In this document: positions 16,827 to 25,104 of the stretch, piece after piece | Position numbering within the stretch: the stretch's first letter is position 1 | How the letters are laid out: every line of letters starts with the position of its first letter | From: JBBEAM01 sp040882845 | Lineage (GTDB): Bacteria; Pseudomonadota; Alphaproteobacteria; Kiloniellales; DSM-21159 | Direction: 5' to 3' | Assembly: GCA_040882845.1 (NCBI GenBank) | Contig: JBBEAM010000001.1 | Location: forward strand, 124,001 to 188,000 | Length of the DNA stretch: 64,000 nucleotides | Notes under the pieces: model-generated | The model's database searches: none | The model's input: the letters and a program-made list of their open reading frames with translations, nothing else | Told to the model about the DNA's origin: nothing | Translations under genes and position numbers: made by a program

Positions 16827-18215
16827 TTGACGCTCGAAGCCCAGCTTTCAAACAGACACAAAGACTTAGTTGAGCGAGACAGAAGTAGCATTTTGGCGTG
16901 GCGGTACAATCCACGGATTGTGTTTGAAAGGGGCGCCGGAACGAAACTCTATGACGTGGACGGGAATGAGTACTACGACCTGACATCTGGGATGATGTGT
17001 TTGATTCTTGGCCACTCACATCCTGAGTTGGTCGATGAAATCCGCTCTCAAGCAGAAAAATTCATTCATGAATCGTCATGGTACTCGAATCCTTGGATCG
17101 TCGAGTTTGCTGAGTTGATAGCCAGTACGCTACCGGGCGATCTGAAAATCACGAACTTCGCTGTCACGGGCTCCGAAGCCAATGAGGTCGCCATGCGAAT
17201 GGCCCTGGGTGTGACAGGGCGTTACGACATGGTCTCGGTAATCCGCGGACTCCATGGCGGAAGCCTCGCAGCTGAATCCGTTACTACGGTGGGCGGAGCG
17301 AGACGTCGAAACCTGGGCCCATTGATGATACCCGCGAAGGCCAACGCAATACATGCACCCTTTTGCTATCGCTGCCCGATTAATCTGACTTATCCAGATT
17401 GCGATGTGGAGTGCCTCCGTCGCAGCGAAGAAATGATGGAGTTTGTCACCAGCAATGACGTCGCTGCCATCATTGCCGAAACCATGCTGGTGGCTGGTGG
17501 CATGGTTGTGCCTCCCAAGGAATGGCTCCCCAGATTGCGGGAGCTCGCGGACCGCTGGGGAGCGCTTCTGGTTCTGGACGAGGCGCAGCTAGCGCCTGGC
17601 CGCACAGGCAAAATCTGGGGCTTCGAGCATTACGATGTCGTCCCCGATATCGTGACCTTCGCCAAAGGAATGAGTGCTGGGTTCGCGATCTGTGGAACGG
17701 TGACGACGCCGGAAATCGCTGAGCAAGCGACCGGTAGCGGCGGCGTGCCGTGGGCCGGTACATATACTGGAGACCCACTGCCGGCTGCGGTTGGTCTCAA
17801 GCAGTTGCAGATCGTTCTCCGCGACAAGCTTCATGATCGTGCCGCCAACCTTGGAGAGCTGCTCGCCGGAAAACTGAGCGCGCTGCAGCAGAAGTACGAC
17901 ATCGTCGGCGATGTTCGTGGAGAAGGGTTGTATCGAATGCTCGACATCGTCACCGATCCCGAATCTAAAACACCCAACTTGGTTGCGGCGGAACGTATTC
18001 GGGTAAATGCGCTTGAAGAGGGTGTCGTTCTTATCTGCGTGAAAAATTATGTGCGCATCTGCCCGCCACTCATCATCACCGAAACTGAAATCGATGACGT
18101 GGTAGGCCGACTCGAACGTGCAATCAAGAAGGCGCAAGACGGTTACCCAGAGAACGTCGCCTTCGAAGAATCCAGTTCACTCTCGACTGGAAGCAACACT
18201 CGAAAAAACGCCTAG
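16827..18215 (+). CDS. Class III PLP-dependent enzyme related to 2,2-dialkylglycine decarboxylase
   Basis: A 462-residue fold-type I PLP enzyme. TTG start at 16827 is supported by AAAGGGAGG. It resembles dialkylglycine decarboxylase along its whole length: DLTSGMMCLILGHSHPE, GSEANEVAMRMA, DEAQLAPGRTG (Asp251 for the pyridine nitrogen), the Schiff-base Lys280 in FAKGMSAG, DPLPAAVGL and GDVRGEGL. The residue aligned with the decarboxylase Gln52 is Met56, so decarboxylation chemistry may be lost and it may act as a plain transaminase. A Cys-rich insert (CYRCPINLTYPDCDVEC, from about residue 180) is not in the reference enzyme. It leads an operon with an amino-acid ABC transporter, so its substrate is probably an imported amino acid or amine. 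Confidence 0.82.
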   Translation: MTLEAQLSNRHKDLVERDRSSILAWRYNPRIVFERGAGTKLYDVDGNEYYDLTSGMMCLILGHSHPELVDEIRSQAEKFIHESSWYSNPWIVEFAELIASTLPGDLKITNFAVTGSEANEVAMRMALGVTGRYDMVSVIRGLHGGSLAAESVTTVGGARRRNLGPLMIPAKANAIHAPFCYRCPINLTYPDCDVECLRRSEEMMEFVTSNDVAAIIAETMLVAGGMVVPPKEWLPRLRELADRWGALLVLDEAQLAPGRTGKIWGFEHYDVVPDIVTFAKGMSAGFAICGTVTTPEIAEQATGSGGVPWAGTYTGDPLPAAVGLKQLQIVLRDKLHDRAANLGELLAGKLSALQQKYDIVGDVRGEGLYRMLDIVTDPESKTPNLVAAERIRVNALEEGVVLICVKNYVRICPPLIITETEIDDVVGRLERAIKKAQDGYPENVAFEESSSLSTGSNTRKNA

Positions 18216-18263
18216 AAACCAACGAGGTTGCTGATTCACCGAAATCCCGAACAGGAGGACATG

Positions 18264-19109
18264 ATGATCCCTAAGGAGAAAATCGGAAAGTTATTCGGCC
18301 CTATGGCTATCGCGTGCTTTGTGGCTGCCTCGTCGGCGGCCGCACAGGAGCAGTCGAAACTCGATGAGGTGCAGGATCGCGGGCATGTAATCGTCGGTGT
18401 GACGAGTGAGGCCCCCCCATTTGGCTTCATCGATGAGAATGGTGAGCTCGTCGGTTTCGACATCGACATCGCCAAGCTGATCGCCAAGACCATCTTCGGT
18501 GACGACAGCGAGGATCGCATCGAACTCCAACGGCAGAGCTTCGCTGCACGTTGGCCGAACATTCAATCTGGCCAGATCGACTTCGGCGTTCAGGTGACGA
18601 CGATCTACCCGGACCGCGCCTTGCGTGTTGCATTCACGCGCCCGTACATCGACTCGGGCATCACGCTGGTGGTCCCGAAGGATTCTCCGATCGAAAAACC
18701 TTCGGACCTGAACGGCTCGGACTACACGGTCGCCCACCTGACGGCACCGGTACAGGAAGAGCGCGGGATGCAGCATTATCCCGAAGCCAACTTCTCCACT
18801 TTCGACTCCGTCAGCGCGCAGTTCACGGCTGTTCGCTCAGGTCGGGCGGACGCGGCGCAGTTGGACGTTCCAGTGGCAATGTACTACGCCAAGGACCACG
18901 ACGATATTCGCGTGCTGGACCAGTGGCTGACCGAGCCGACGAACAACGCCGTCTTTCTGCGCCAGGATGACTTCAAATGGTGGCTGTTCCTCGACACGAT
19001 CGTCTCCGAAATGCGCGGAGGATCGTTGTTCAACGAGTATGCCGAAATCTATGAGAAATGGTTTGGCTCCCAGCCAGTGCACGCTAAGCATTACGTATCA
19101 AGCAACTAG
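18264..19109 (+). CDS. Amino-acid ABC transporter substrate-binding protein (family 3)
   Basis: Periplasmic receptor with a signal peptide (cleavage near ASSAAAQ) and the family 3 pattern VIVGVTSEAPPFGFIDENGELVGFDIDIAKLIA. AGGAGG at 18253-18258 suits ATG 18264 best; the frame is open to 18228. The Arg in the lobe-1 ITLVVPKDSP/FAARWPNIQSGQIDFGV region and Asp at RADAAQLD are the usual ligand-binding places for alpha-amino acids. It precedes two permease genes and an ATPase. Confidence 0.9.
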   Translation: MIPKEKIGKLFGPMAIACFVAASSAAAQEQSKLDEVQDRGHVIVGVTSEAPPFGFIDENGELVGFDIDIAKLIAKTIFGDDSEDRIELQRQSFAARWPNIQSGQIDFGVQVTTIYPDRALRVAFTRPYIDSGITLVVPKDSPIEKPSDLNGSDYTVAHLTAPVQEERGMQHYPEANFSTFDSVSAQFTAVRSGRADAAQLDVPVAMYYAKDHDDIRVLDQWLTEPTNNAVFLRQDDFKWWLFLDTIVSEMRGGSLFNEYAEIYEKWFGSQPVHAKHYVSSN

Positions 19110-19110
19110 A

Positions 19111-19179
19111 GGCGCTTAGCGCCCATTGAGAAGTTACGGGCGAGAACCCGGCGCAGCGTGAATGCTGTGGTTCTCGCCC
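19111..19179 (+). other. Two hairpins between binding-protein and permease genes
   Basis: GGCGC-TTA-GCGCC (19111-19123) is followed by a perfect 11-bp stem GGGCGAGAACC / GGTTCTCGCCC (19138-19179) with a 20-base loop. No T-run follows, so partial termination or 3' protection of the binding-protein message is more likely than full termination. Confidence 0.6.
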
Positions 19180-19198
19180 AATTGGGTTGGGATCTCAA

Positions 19199-19858
19199 GT
19201 GAATCGCCAGATCGATTTCATACTCCGCAACGCGGACCAGTTCGGCGAGGGCATCTTGCTCACCCTCCAGGCCGCCGGGATCTCCATGGTGATGGCTTTG
19301 ATCTGGGGGCTGTTCGTCGTCTTCCCACGGATGTCTCACAATCCCTGGGTGAGGTGGCCAACGAGGACCTACATCGAGCTATTCAGAAACACGCCACTGC
19401 TGCTCCAGATTTATCTGTTCTACTTTTCCCTACCACTCATCGGGCTTCCCCTTTCTGCACTCTCTTCTGGCGCTCTCGCAATCGCCGTGCAGCATGGCGC
19501 GTTCTTCGCGGAGATCTATCGCGGCGCCATTGAATCGATACCACAAGGCCAGCGTAAGGCGGCCTTGAGCATTGGAATGCTCCCCAATCAAGCGATGCGC
19601 TTGATCATCATCCCCCAGGCCCTTCGGCGCGCGCTTCCTCCGATGGGCAATCAGCTGATTCTCTTGATCAAGGACACGTCCCTGTTGTCGGCGATCGGCG
19701 TGCTCGAACTGACCTTGACCGGGAAGGTGTTGATCGAACGTAGCGCCGCATCCTACGAGGTGTTCATCGCAATCGCCTGTATGTACCTCGTGATCACGTC
19801 AATCCTGGGGACAGCCATTCGCTTTCTCGAGCATCGAATTCACGCAAAGGTGGATTGA
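19199..19858 (+). CDS. Amino-acid ABC transporter permease
   Basis: HisM/GlnP-type inner-membrane subunit of about 219 residues with five hydrophobic segments. The EAA loop is AALSIGMLPNQAMRLIIIPQALRRALPPMGNQ. Start is either GTG 19199 or TTG 19187; GTG is preferred because the protein then begins at MNRQIDFI. It is separated from the second permease gene by only 3 bases. Confidence 0.9.
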   Translation: MNRQIDFILRNADQFGEGILLTLQAAGISMVMALIWGLFVVFPRMSHNPWVRWPTRTYIELFRNTPLLLQIYLFYFSLPLIGLPLSALSSGALAIAVQHGAFFAEIYRGAIESIPQGQRKAALSIGMLPNQAMRLIIIPQALRRALPPMGNQLILLIKDTSLLSAIGVLELTLTGKVLIERSAASYEVFIAIACMYLVITSILGTAIRFLEHRIHAKVD

Positions 19859-19861
19859 GCA

Positions 19862-20509
19862 ATGTTCGACACTCTAATCTCAAATGCTCCGTATCTTCTC
19901 GAAGGCGCCCTTGTCACCGCGATCTTCGCCATATCGGCGGTGTCTGCCGGGACATTCCTGGGGATTGTTCTCGGCGTTTTGAGCGCGATACTTCCGCGCC
20001 CGTTTAAGTGGATGATTTCTATTTATGTTTTCGTTATCCGCGGAATCCCTGTTCTCGTTCTCATGTTTCTCGGGTACTACTCTCTACCAGGTTTAGGATT
20101 TAGGGTTGATCCTTACTATGCGGTCAGCGGCGCGTTGGTCATATATACCGCAGCTTTCATCACTGAAATCACACGTGGCGCGATTCGCAACGTTGCTGAA
20201 GGCCAGGTCAACGCTGCAAAGAGTATCGGTATGCGGCAGCTGCAAATTCTGCAATTTGTCGTTCTTCCGCAGGCGATTCGTTCATCAGTGCCGCCAATAC
20301 TCAACAATAGCGTAATCATGATTAAACAATCCTCCTATGCTTCTGTCGTGGGGGTATGGGAGTTGACCTATGCCGCACGCGAGATCGTAGAGCGAACCTT
20401 AGCGCCGTTCGAGATTTTCCCCGGTGTCATGGCGCTCTACTTCGTGATCGCATTTCCTTTGGCAATGCTAGCCGGCCATCTAGAGAAGAGGTTTAAGTAT
20501 GAGCATTGA
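19862..20509 (+). CDS. Amino-acid ABC transporter permease, second subunit
   Basis: A 215-residue permease paralogous to the preceding gene, with the EAA loop AAKSIGMRQLQILQFVVLPQAIRSSVPPILNN. The two probably form a heterodimeric membrane pore. It overlaps the ATPase gene by 11 bases. Confidence 0.9.
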   Translation: MFDTLISNAPYLLEGALVTAIFAISAVSAGTFLGIVLGVLSAILPRPFKWMISIYVFVIRGIPVLVLMFLGYYSLPGLGFRVDPYYAVSGALVIYTAAFITEITRGAIRNVAEGQVNAAKSIGMRQLQILQFVVLPQAIRSSVPPILNNSVIMIKQSSYASVVGVWELTYAAREIVERTLAPFEIFPGVMALYFVIAFPLAMLAGHLEKRFKYEH

Positions 20510-21290
20510 CAGCAACTATGAGTCGATGATCGAGGTCGAAGGGCTTGTGAAGCGTTATGGCGATCTGGAGGTTCTGAAAGGTATCGATCTCAGTGTCAGC
20601 CGCGGGGAAGTGCTTGTGATTATCGGACCAAGCGGATCCGGGAAATCAACTATTCTGCGGTGCTTGAATTTCTTGGAGGAATTTCAGGGGGGAAGAATCT
20701 GCATTGATGGAGAAGATGTCGGCTACAAAATCGATAGTTCCGGCAGGCGCCAGAGAAAAGGGGAGAAAGAGATTGCCAATCTGCGCGCGGCAGTCGGTAT
20801 GGTTTTCCAGGAGTTCAATCTATTTCCGCACCGCTCCGTACTCGACAACGTGACAATGGGGCCGGTCAAGGTTAAGGGGCTCGGGAAGCAGGAGGCGCGA
20901 AAACTCGCTCTTGAAATCCTTGATAAGGTAGGTGTTGCTGACAAATGCGACGCTTTCCCGGCTCATTTGTCCGGTGGCCAGCAGCAGCGGGTGGCGATCG
21001 CACGATCTTTGGCAATGCAGCCCAAGGTCATGCTTTTTGACGAAGTCACTTCGGCCTTGGATCCAGAACTGGTCGGCGAGGTGCTATCAGTCATGAAGGA
21101 GCTCGCAAACGAAGGTATGACGATGGTCGTCGTCACGCACGAAATCGAGTTCGCGCTCGACGTTGCCCATCGCCTCGTCTTCACCGATGAAGGCCGTATC
21201 GTTGAAAGCGGCCCACCGGATGATGTTCTGCACCATCCGGAATCGGATCGCCTGCAGGCGTTTCTGCAGCGATTTTCTCGGCAGTTCTGA
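20499..21290 (+). CDS. Amino-acid ABC transporter ATP-binding protein (GlnQ type)
   Basis: A 263-residue ATPase with Walker A GPSGSGKST (about residues 44-52), Q-loop VFQEFNLFPH, signature LSGGQQQR, Walker B VMLFDEVTSALD and H-loop VVTHE. It powers the transporter encoded by the three preceding genes. A charged insert (RRQRKGEKE) between Walker A and the Q-loop is usual in this subgroup. Confidence 0.95.
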   Translation: MSIDSNYESMIEVEGLVKRYGDLEVLKGIDLSVSRGEVLVIIGPSGSGKSTILRCLNFLEEFQGGRICIDGEDVGYKIDSSGRRQRKGEKEIANLRAAVGMVFQEFNLFPHRSVLDNVTMGPVKVKGLGKQEARKLALEILDKVGVADKCDAFPAHLSGGQQQRVAIARSLAMQPKVMLFDEVTSALDPELVGEVLSVMKELANEGMTMVVVTHEIEFALDVAHRLVFTDEGRIVESGPPDDVLHHPESDRLQAFLQRFSRQF

Positions 21291-21403
21291 GATAAATGCC
21301 AGATTGCTTGACGGTGAAGACGACTACCGGTGTAGACGTGACTGAGCGACGGTTCTATATCTCCCGGCTCTAACTGCTCGTCATGGAATAGGGAGCCTTA
21401 ACC

Positions 21404-22159
21404 GTGAAGGCATCTTCGCTCGGTATGCCAACGGAGCGCGCATTGCTGGTGTTGGAGTACCTTGCTGAACGCAAGGTGCCGGTCAGCATACGAGAAATCG
21501 CGACGGACCTGTCGATCCCGAAGCCAACTGCTAATCGACTCATTGCGTTGTTGATCCATCTCGGGTTTGTCAGTCGCTGGCCGGGACGAACGGTGACGAT
21601 CGCGGCTCGGTTGCTCGATTTAGCTAGTTCCGTAATGCGCGCATATGCTGAAAGCCCAGCGGTTAACTTAGTACTAAAGGGTCTGGCATCAGATATCGGG
21701 GAGAGTGTTTCAATCGGCGCCATGATTGGTGGCGAGCTTATCTATTTGCACAGCGTAGATTCCTCTGCGCCCCTCGCGCTCTATTTTCGTAAGGGTCAGA
21801 CCGCGCCTCTGCATTGCACATCTAGTGGAAAAGTTCACTTGTCACTGTTATCTGATGAAACTCTAGAAAAATTCCTTAGTAACGCGAATCTGGAAAGGCA
21901 CACGCTGAAGACCATCACGTCGAAGTTTGAGCTAATAGATGAGCTGACCAAGGTTCGGCATCAAGGGCATGCGAAGAGCATAGAAGAGTATGTCGTCGGC
22001 GTGGCTGGGGCGGCCGTTCCTATCTATGATTCAAGGGATAATATATTGGCCGCGCTAAGCGTAGCTGGGCCTGTTACACGACTTGACTATAGTAAATTAG
22101 AAGAACTGATACCGCGCCTTAAAGAGAGTGCCGCTAAGTTAACTGACAGCGCGTATTAA
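21404..22159 (+). CDS. IclR family transcriptional regulator
   Basis: A 251-residue regulator with an N-terminal winged helix-turn-helix (TERALLVLEYLAERKVPVSIREIATDLSIPKPTANRLIALL) and a C-terminal effector domain (DIGESVSIGAMIGGELIYLHSVD, LHCTSSGKVHLS). GTG start at 21404. It is last in the aminotransferase/ABC block and likely controls it. Base composition is lower in GC than the tRNA-upstream genes, matching the rest of the cassette. Confidence 0.9.
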   Translation: MKASSLGMPTERALLVLEYLAERKVPVSIREIATDLSIPKPTANRLIALLIHLGFVSRWPGRTVTIAARLLDLASSVMRAYAESPAVNLVLKGLASDIGESVSIGAMIGGELIYLHSVDSSAPLALYFRKGQTAPLHCTSSGKVHLSLLSDETLEKFLSNANLERHTLKTITSKFELIDELTKVRHQGHAKSIEEYVVGVAGAAVPIYDSRDNILAALSVAGPVTRLDYSKLEELIPRLKESAAKLTDSAY

Positions 22160-22238
22160 TATACAATCTGAGTTGTGCCGCGTCTAAGTTGGTCGATATC
22201 GCGACAATACCTTCCCCATCGGTGCTTGAGAGTGCGCT

Positions 22239-23900
22239 CTACGCTAAGCCCAAGTAGTTCCGCTGCTTCGGCCACTCGAGCGGCAGATCGCGCATCCGCT
22301 TGAGGCGGGCCGCAGTCAACTCCGGCGGCTGGTGTCCGTCGAGGATCGCCTCCAAGATGTCGGGCGCCAGAAACGCGAGCGGCAGGACGCGACTTACATC
22401 GCCGGCATCCGTGCCGTGCCGCTTGGCGATCTCGCGGATCGAGACACCGGCCTTGAGTTCATTGAACCAGCGATGCGCGCTGACCATCAGCTCGATCAGC
22501 TTCGGATCAGGATCGGCGGATGCGTTGGCACCGTCGATGATCAGCTTGGTCTCGACGCCACGCCGCCGAAAGGCAACCGGGATGTCGAGAACGATCTCCT
22601 CGGAAGTGCTGTCGCCATCCGTGTCGAGACGCGCAGCCAAGGATCGGCCGTCCAGCTTTATCGCGATGCCGGTCTTGGAGACGATCACGCGCTGAAGGAT
22701 CTCCCGCAGAATCTCGCGCTGCCTGTTCGGCTCGGCATCGGAAAGCTCGCGGACCAGCACCGCCGCGCGTTTCACGACCGCGCGGAAAGCATCGACTGAT
22801 ACGTTCGGGAGGAGTTGGGCATGGATGCGTTGCTTGTTGCCGAGGAACTCTGAGAGGCCGTCGCGCACGACCTTCTCCAGGGCCAGGGCGGGCAAGCTCC
22901 ACTTCGACACCTCCGGCTCGGCACCGTCTCGTGGCCGCGTCACGTAGTAGCGATAGCGCTTGCCTTGCTTGGTGGCGTGGCTCGGCGAGAGAGGATGGCC
23001 GTCGTCGGTTTCGAGGATCCCGGTGAGGAGGCTCGGGGCCTTGGCATTGGTGCTGTTTCGCCGCTTGGTGGCGTTCGCTCGGAACTGAGCCTGCACGCGC
23101 TCCCAGGTTTCCGGTGCGACGATGGCCTCGTGTTCTCCGGGATAGCTGTTGCCCTTGTGCGTGAGCTTGCCCATGTAGATGGGATTCGCCAGAAGTTGGT
23201 AGAGATGGCCGCGCAGGAAGGGCTCGCCGCCCTGCCGAGGGCCGGCTGTTCCCTCTCGGCGTTTGGTGCGGAGTCCCAGGCGATCCGCTTCTTGCTTTAC
23301 CAGGCGAACATTGGCGTGTTGCAGGTAGAGGTCGTAGATCTTCCGGACGGTCGCCGCTTCGGCTTCGTTGACGACGAGCTTGCGCTCGACGACGTCGTAG
23401 CCGAGCGGTACGACACCGCCCATCCACAGGCCCTTCTGCTTGGAGGCGGCGATCTTGTCGCGGATGCGCTCGGCGGTGACCTCGCGCTCGAACTGGGCAA
23501 AGGACAGCAGCACGTTGAGGGTCAGCCGCCCCATCGAGGTCGTGGTGCTGAACTGCTGGGTGATGGAGACAAAGGAGGCACCCTGCGCCTCCAGGGTCTC
23601 GACGATCTTGGCGAAGTCGGTCAAGGAGCGGGTCAGCCGATCGACCTTATAGACCACCACAACCTTGATGCGCCCTGCCTGGACATCGGCGAGTAGACGC
23701 TGCAGGCCCGGGCGTTCCAGGCTACCGCCCGAATAGCCGCCGTCGTCGTAGCGGGTCGCGACCTCGACCCAGCCCTCGCCGACCTGGCTCGTGATGTAGG
23801 CAGCGCAAGCCGCCCGCTGGGCATCGAGGGAGTTGAAGTCCTGCTCCAGACCTTCGTCGGTCGATTTACGGGTATAGATGGCGCAGGGCAGAGATTTCAC
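22239..23900 (-). CDS. Large serine recombinase (resolvase/integrase family)
   Basis: A 553-residue site-specific recombinase. The resolvase domain at residues 1-160 begins AIYTRKSTDE with the nucleophilic Ser13 and has YDDGGYSGG and VYKVDRLTRSL. A recombinase domain (LANPIYMGKLTHKG) and a zinc-ribbon-like region follow; the zinc-ribbon Cys residues are not obvious. It would excise or integrate the neighbouring module. It overlaps the DUF2924 gene by 4 bases and ends 79 bp from the IclR gene on the other strand. Confidence 0.93.
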   Translation of the reverse strand: MKSLPCAIYTRKSTDEGLEQDFNSLDAQRAACAAYITSQVGEGWVEVATRYDDGGYSGGSLERPGLQRLLADVQAGRIKVVVVYKVDRLTRSLTDFAKIVETLEAQGASFVSITQQFSTTTSMGRLTLNVLLSFAQFEREVTAERIRDKIAASKQKGLWMGGVVPLGYDVVERKLVVNEAEAATVRKIYDLYLQHANVRLVKQEADRLGLRTKRREGTAGPRQGGEPFLRGHLYQLLANPIYMGKLTHKGNSYPGEHEAIVAPETWERVQAQFRANATKRRNSTNAKAPSLLTGILETDDGHPLSPSHATKQGKRYRYYVTRPRDGAEPEVSKWSLPALALEKVVRDGLSEFLGNKQRIHAQLLPNVSVDAFRAVVKRAAVLVRELSDAEPNRQREILREILQRVIVSKTGIAIKLDGRSLAARLDTDGDSTSEEIVLDIPVAFRRRGVETKLIIDGANASADPDPKLIELMVSAHRWFNELKAGVSIREIAKRHGTDAGDVSRVLPLAFLAPDILEAILDGHQPPELTAARLKRMRDLPLEWPKQRNYLGLA

Positions 23901-24346
23901 GACTTAACCCCGAAGAACCGCGGTCCGGACCAGTGCGCACCGGTGATCTCCCGGGCGATCGCAGAGAGCGAGCGATAGGTGCTTCCGCCCCAGAAGTAGC
24001 CCCTGTCGGTGACCATGACCACGTGGGTAACGCCGTTCCACTCGCGGATCATCTGCGCCCCGGCTGCAAGCTTTTGGCGCTTGGGCCGTCTTGATGCCGG
24101 CGCGCCGTCGATCGACCTCTTCAGCCGGCGCTGGAACGCGGCGCTCGGCTTGCTGTGTGCCTTGACCTGTGCTTCATAGGCGATGGTGCCGATGAGCAAT
24201 CGTCGGCTCATGCCCTTAGGAGGTGGCGTGCCAAAGAGCTGCTTCCAGCGGGCCACGACCCTGACCCGCGACAGGCGCGGCAGCGCCGCCAGCTCCGCGT
24301 CCAGTGCCTGGGCGGCGCTCTCCCAATGTGGGCTCTTTCCAGCCAT
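23897..24346 (-). CDS. DUF2924 domain protein
   Basis: A 149-residue basic protein of the DUF2924 family, nearly always found next to this type of recombinase. Motifs: RWKQLFGTPPPKGMSRRLLIGTIAYEAQ and a C-terminal EWNGVTHVVMVTDRGYFWGG block resembling a small DNA-binding sheet. ATG 24346 is preceded by GGAG; a GTG six bases earlier overlaps the DUF3489 stop. Function unknown; perhaps a recombination directionality or DNA-bridging factor. Confidence 0.88.
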   Translation of the reverse strand: MAGKSPHWESAAQALDAELAALPRLSRVRVVARWKQLFGTPPPKGMSRRLLIGTIAYEAQVKAHSKPSAAFQRRLKRSIDGAPASRRPKRQKLAAGAQMIREWNGVTHVVMVTDRGYFWGGSTYRSLSAIAREITGAHWSGPRFFGVKS

Positions 24347-24348
24347 GG

Positions 24349-24915
24349 TCACTCCGCGATCCGGTAGACCCGACCCCGGTTCCCCTCGACCTCGGAGGTG
24401 ACGGCAAAGCCCAGCTTCTTCTTGAGGTCACCGCTGATGGTGCCGCGGACCGAGTGATCTTGCCAGCCGATCTCGGCGCCGGCCTCGGCGATGGTCGCGC
24501 CCCGCTTGCGGCGCAGCAGGGCGATCAGCTTGGCTTGCTTGGTGCCGGACTGCGACTTCGGCGCTGAGTGGCCTGAGGAGAGGTTTTGCGATTTTCCGGC
24601 AGGGGAGGATGCCACCGAGGTCGTAAAAGACGCTGGCGAGGTTCCCGGTGCCGCCTCGGGCTCGACACCGATGGCCTCCCGCCCGGCGTCGGTGATTGCG
24701 AGCGTCATCGGCTGGCCGCCGGCTTCACGCCAAGCAGTATCGTCCTTGTCGGCGGGGCGCTCGACCAGCAGGCGTCGCTTGACGAGACTTTTGAGGACCG
24801 TGGCGAGGGCGCCCTTGTTGAGCTTCAGGGACTTGGCGAGCGGCAGCACGGCGCCGTCGGGACGCTCGGCGGCGGTAGCGAGTATTACGAGCTGAGAATC
24901 GGTCAGTTTCGGCAT
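24349..24915 (-). CDS. DUF3489 domain protein
   Basis: A 188-residue protein with two likely winged helix-turn-helix units: an N-terminal MarR-like one (SQLVILATAAERPDGAVLPLAKSLKLNKGALATVLKSL) and a C-terminal DUF3489 domain (KLIALLRRKRGATIAEAGAEIGWQDHSVRGTISG), joined by a Ser/Pro linker. It forms a conserved trio with DUF2924 and the recombinase. ATG 24915 is the family start. A regulatory role for the element is inference. Confidence 0.88.
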   Translation of the reverse strand: MPKLTDSQLVILATAAERPDGAVLPLAKSLKLNKGALATVLKSLVKRRLLVERPADKDDTAWREAGGQPMTLAITDAGREAIGVEPEAAPGTSPASFTTSVASSPAGKSQNLSSGHSAPKSQSGTKQAKLIALLRRKRGATIAEAGAEIGWQDHSVRGTISGDLKKKLGFAVTSEVEGNRGRVYRIAE

Positions 24916-25104
24916 GGTGGGCTCCTTCGTTGCGGGCGCCACAGCGATCGCGGCGCCTCCCACCATCCCGAGCCCCGCCGGCGGGACCGGTCGGGGCGGC
25001 GCCCTGGTTTCCCCCAAGGCCGTTGTCGTCCGCCATCCATGCTTGCCGCGTTCGGCAAGTCCAGCGGTTCATTCGAAATCTGAGACGGTCAATGTCGTGA
25101 TGGC

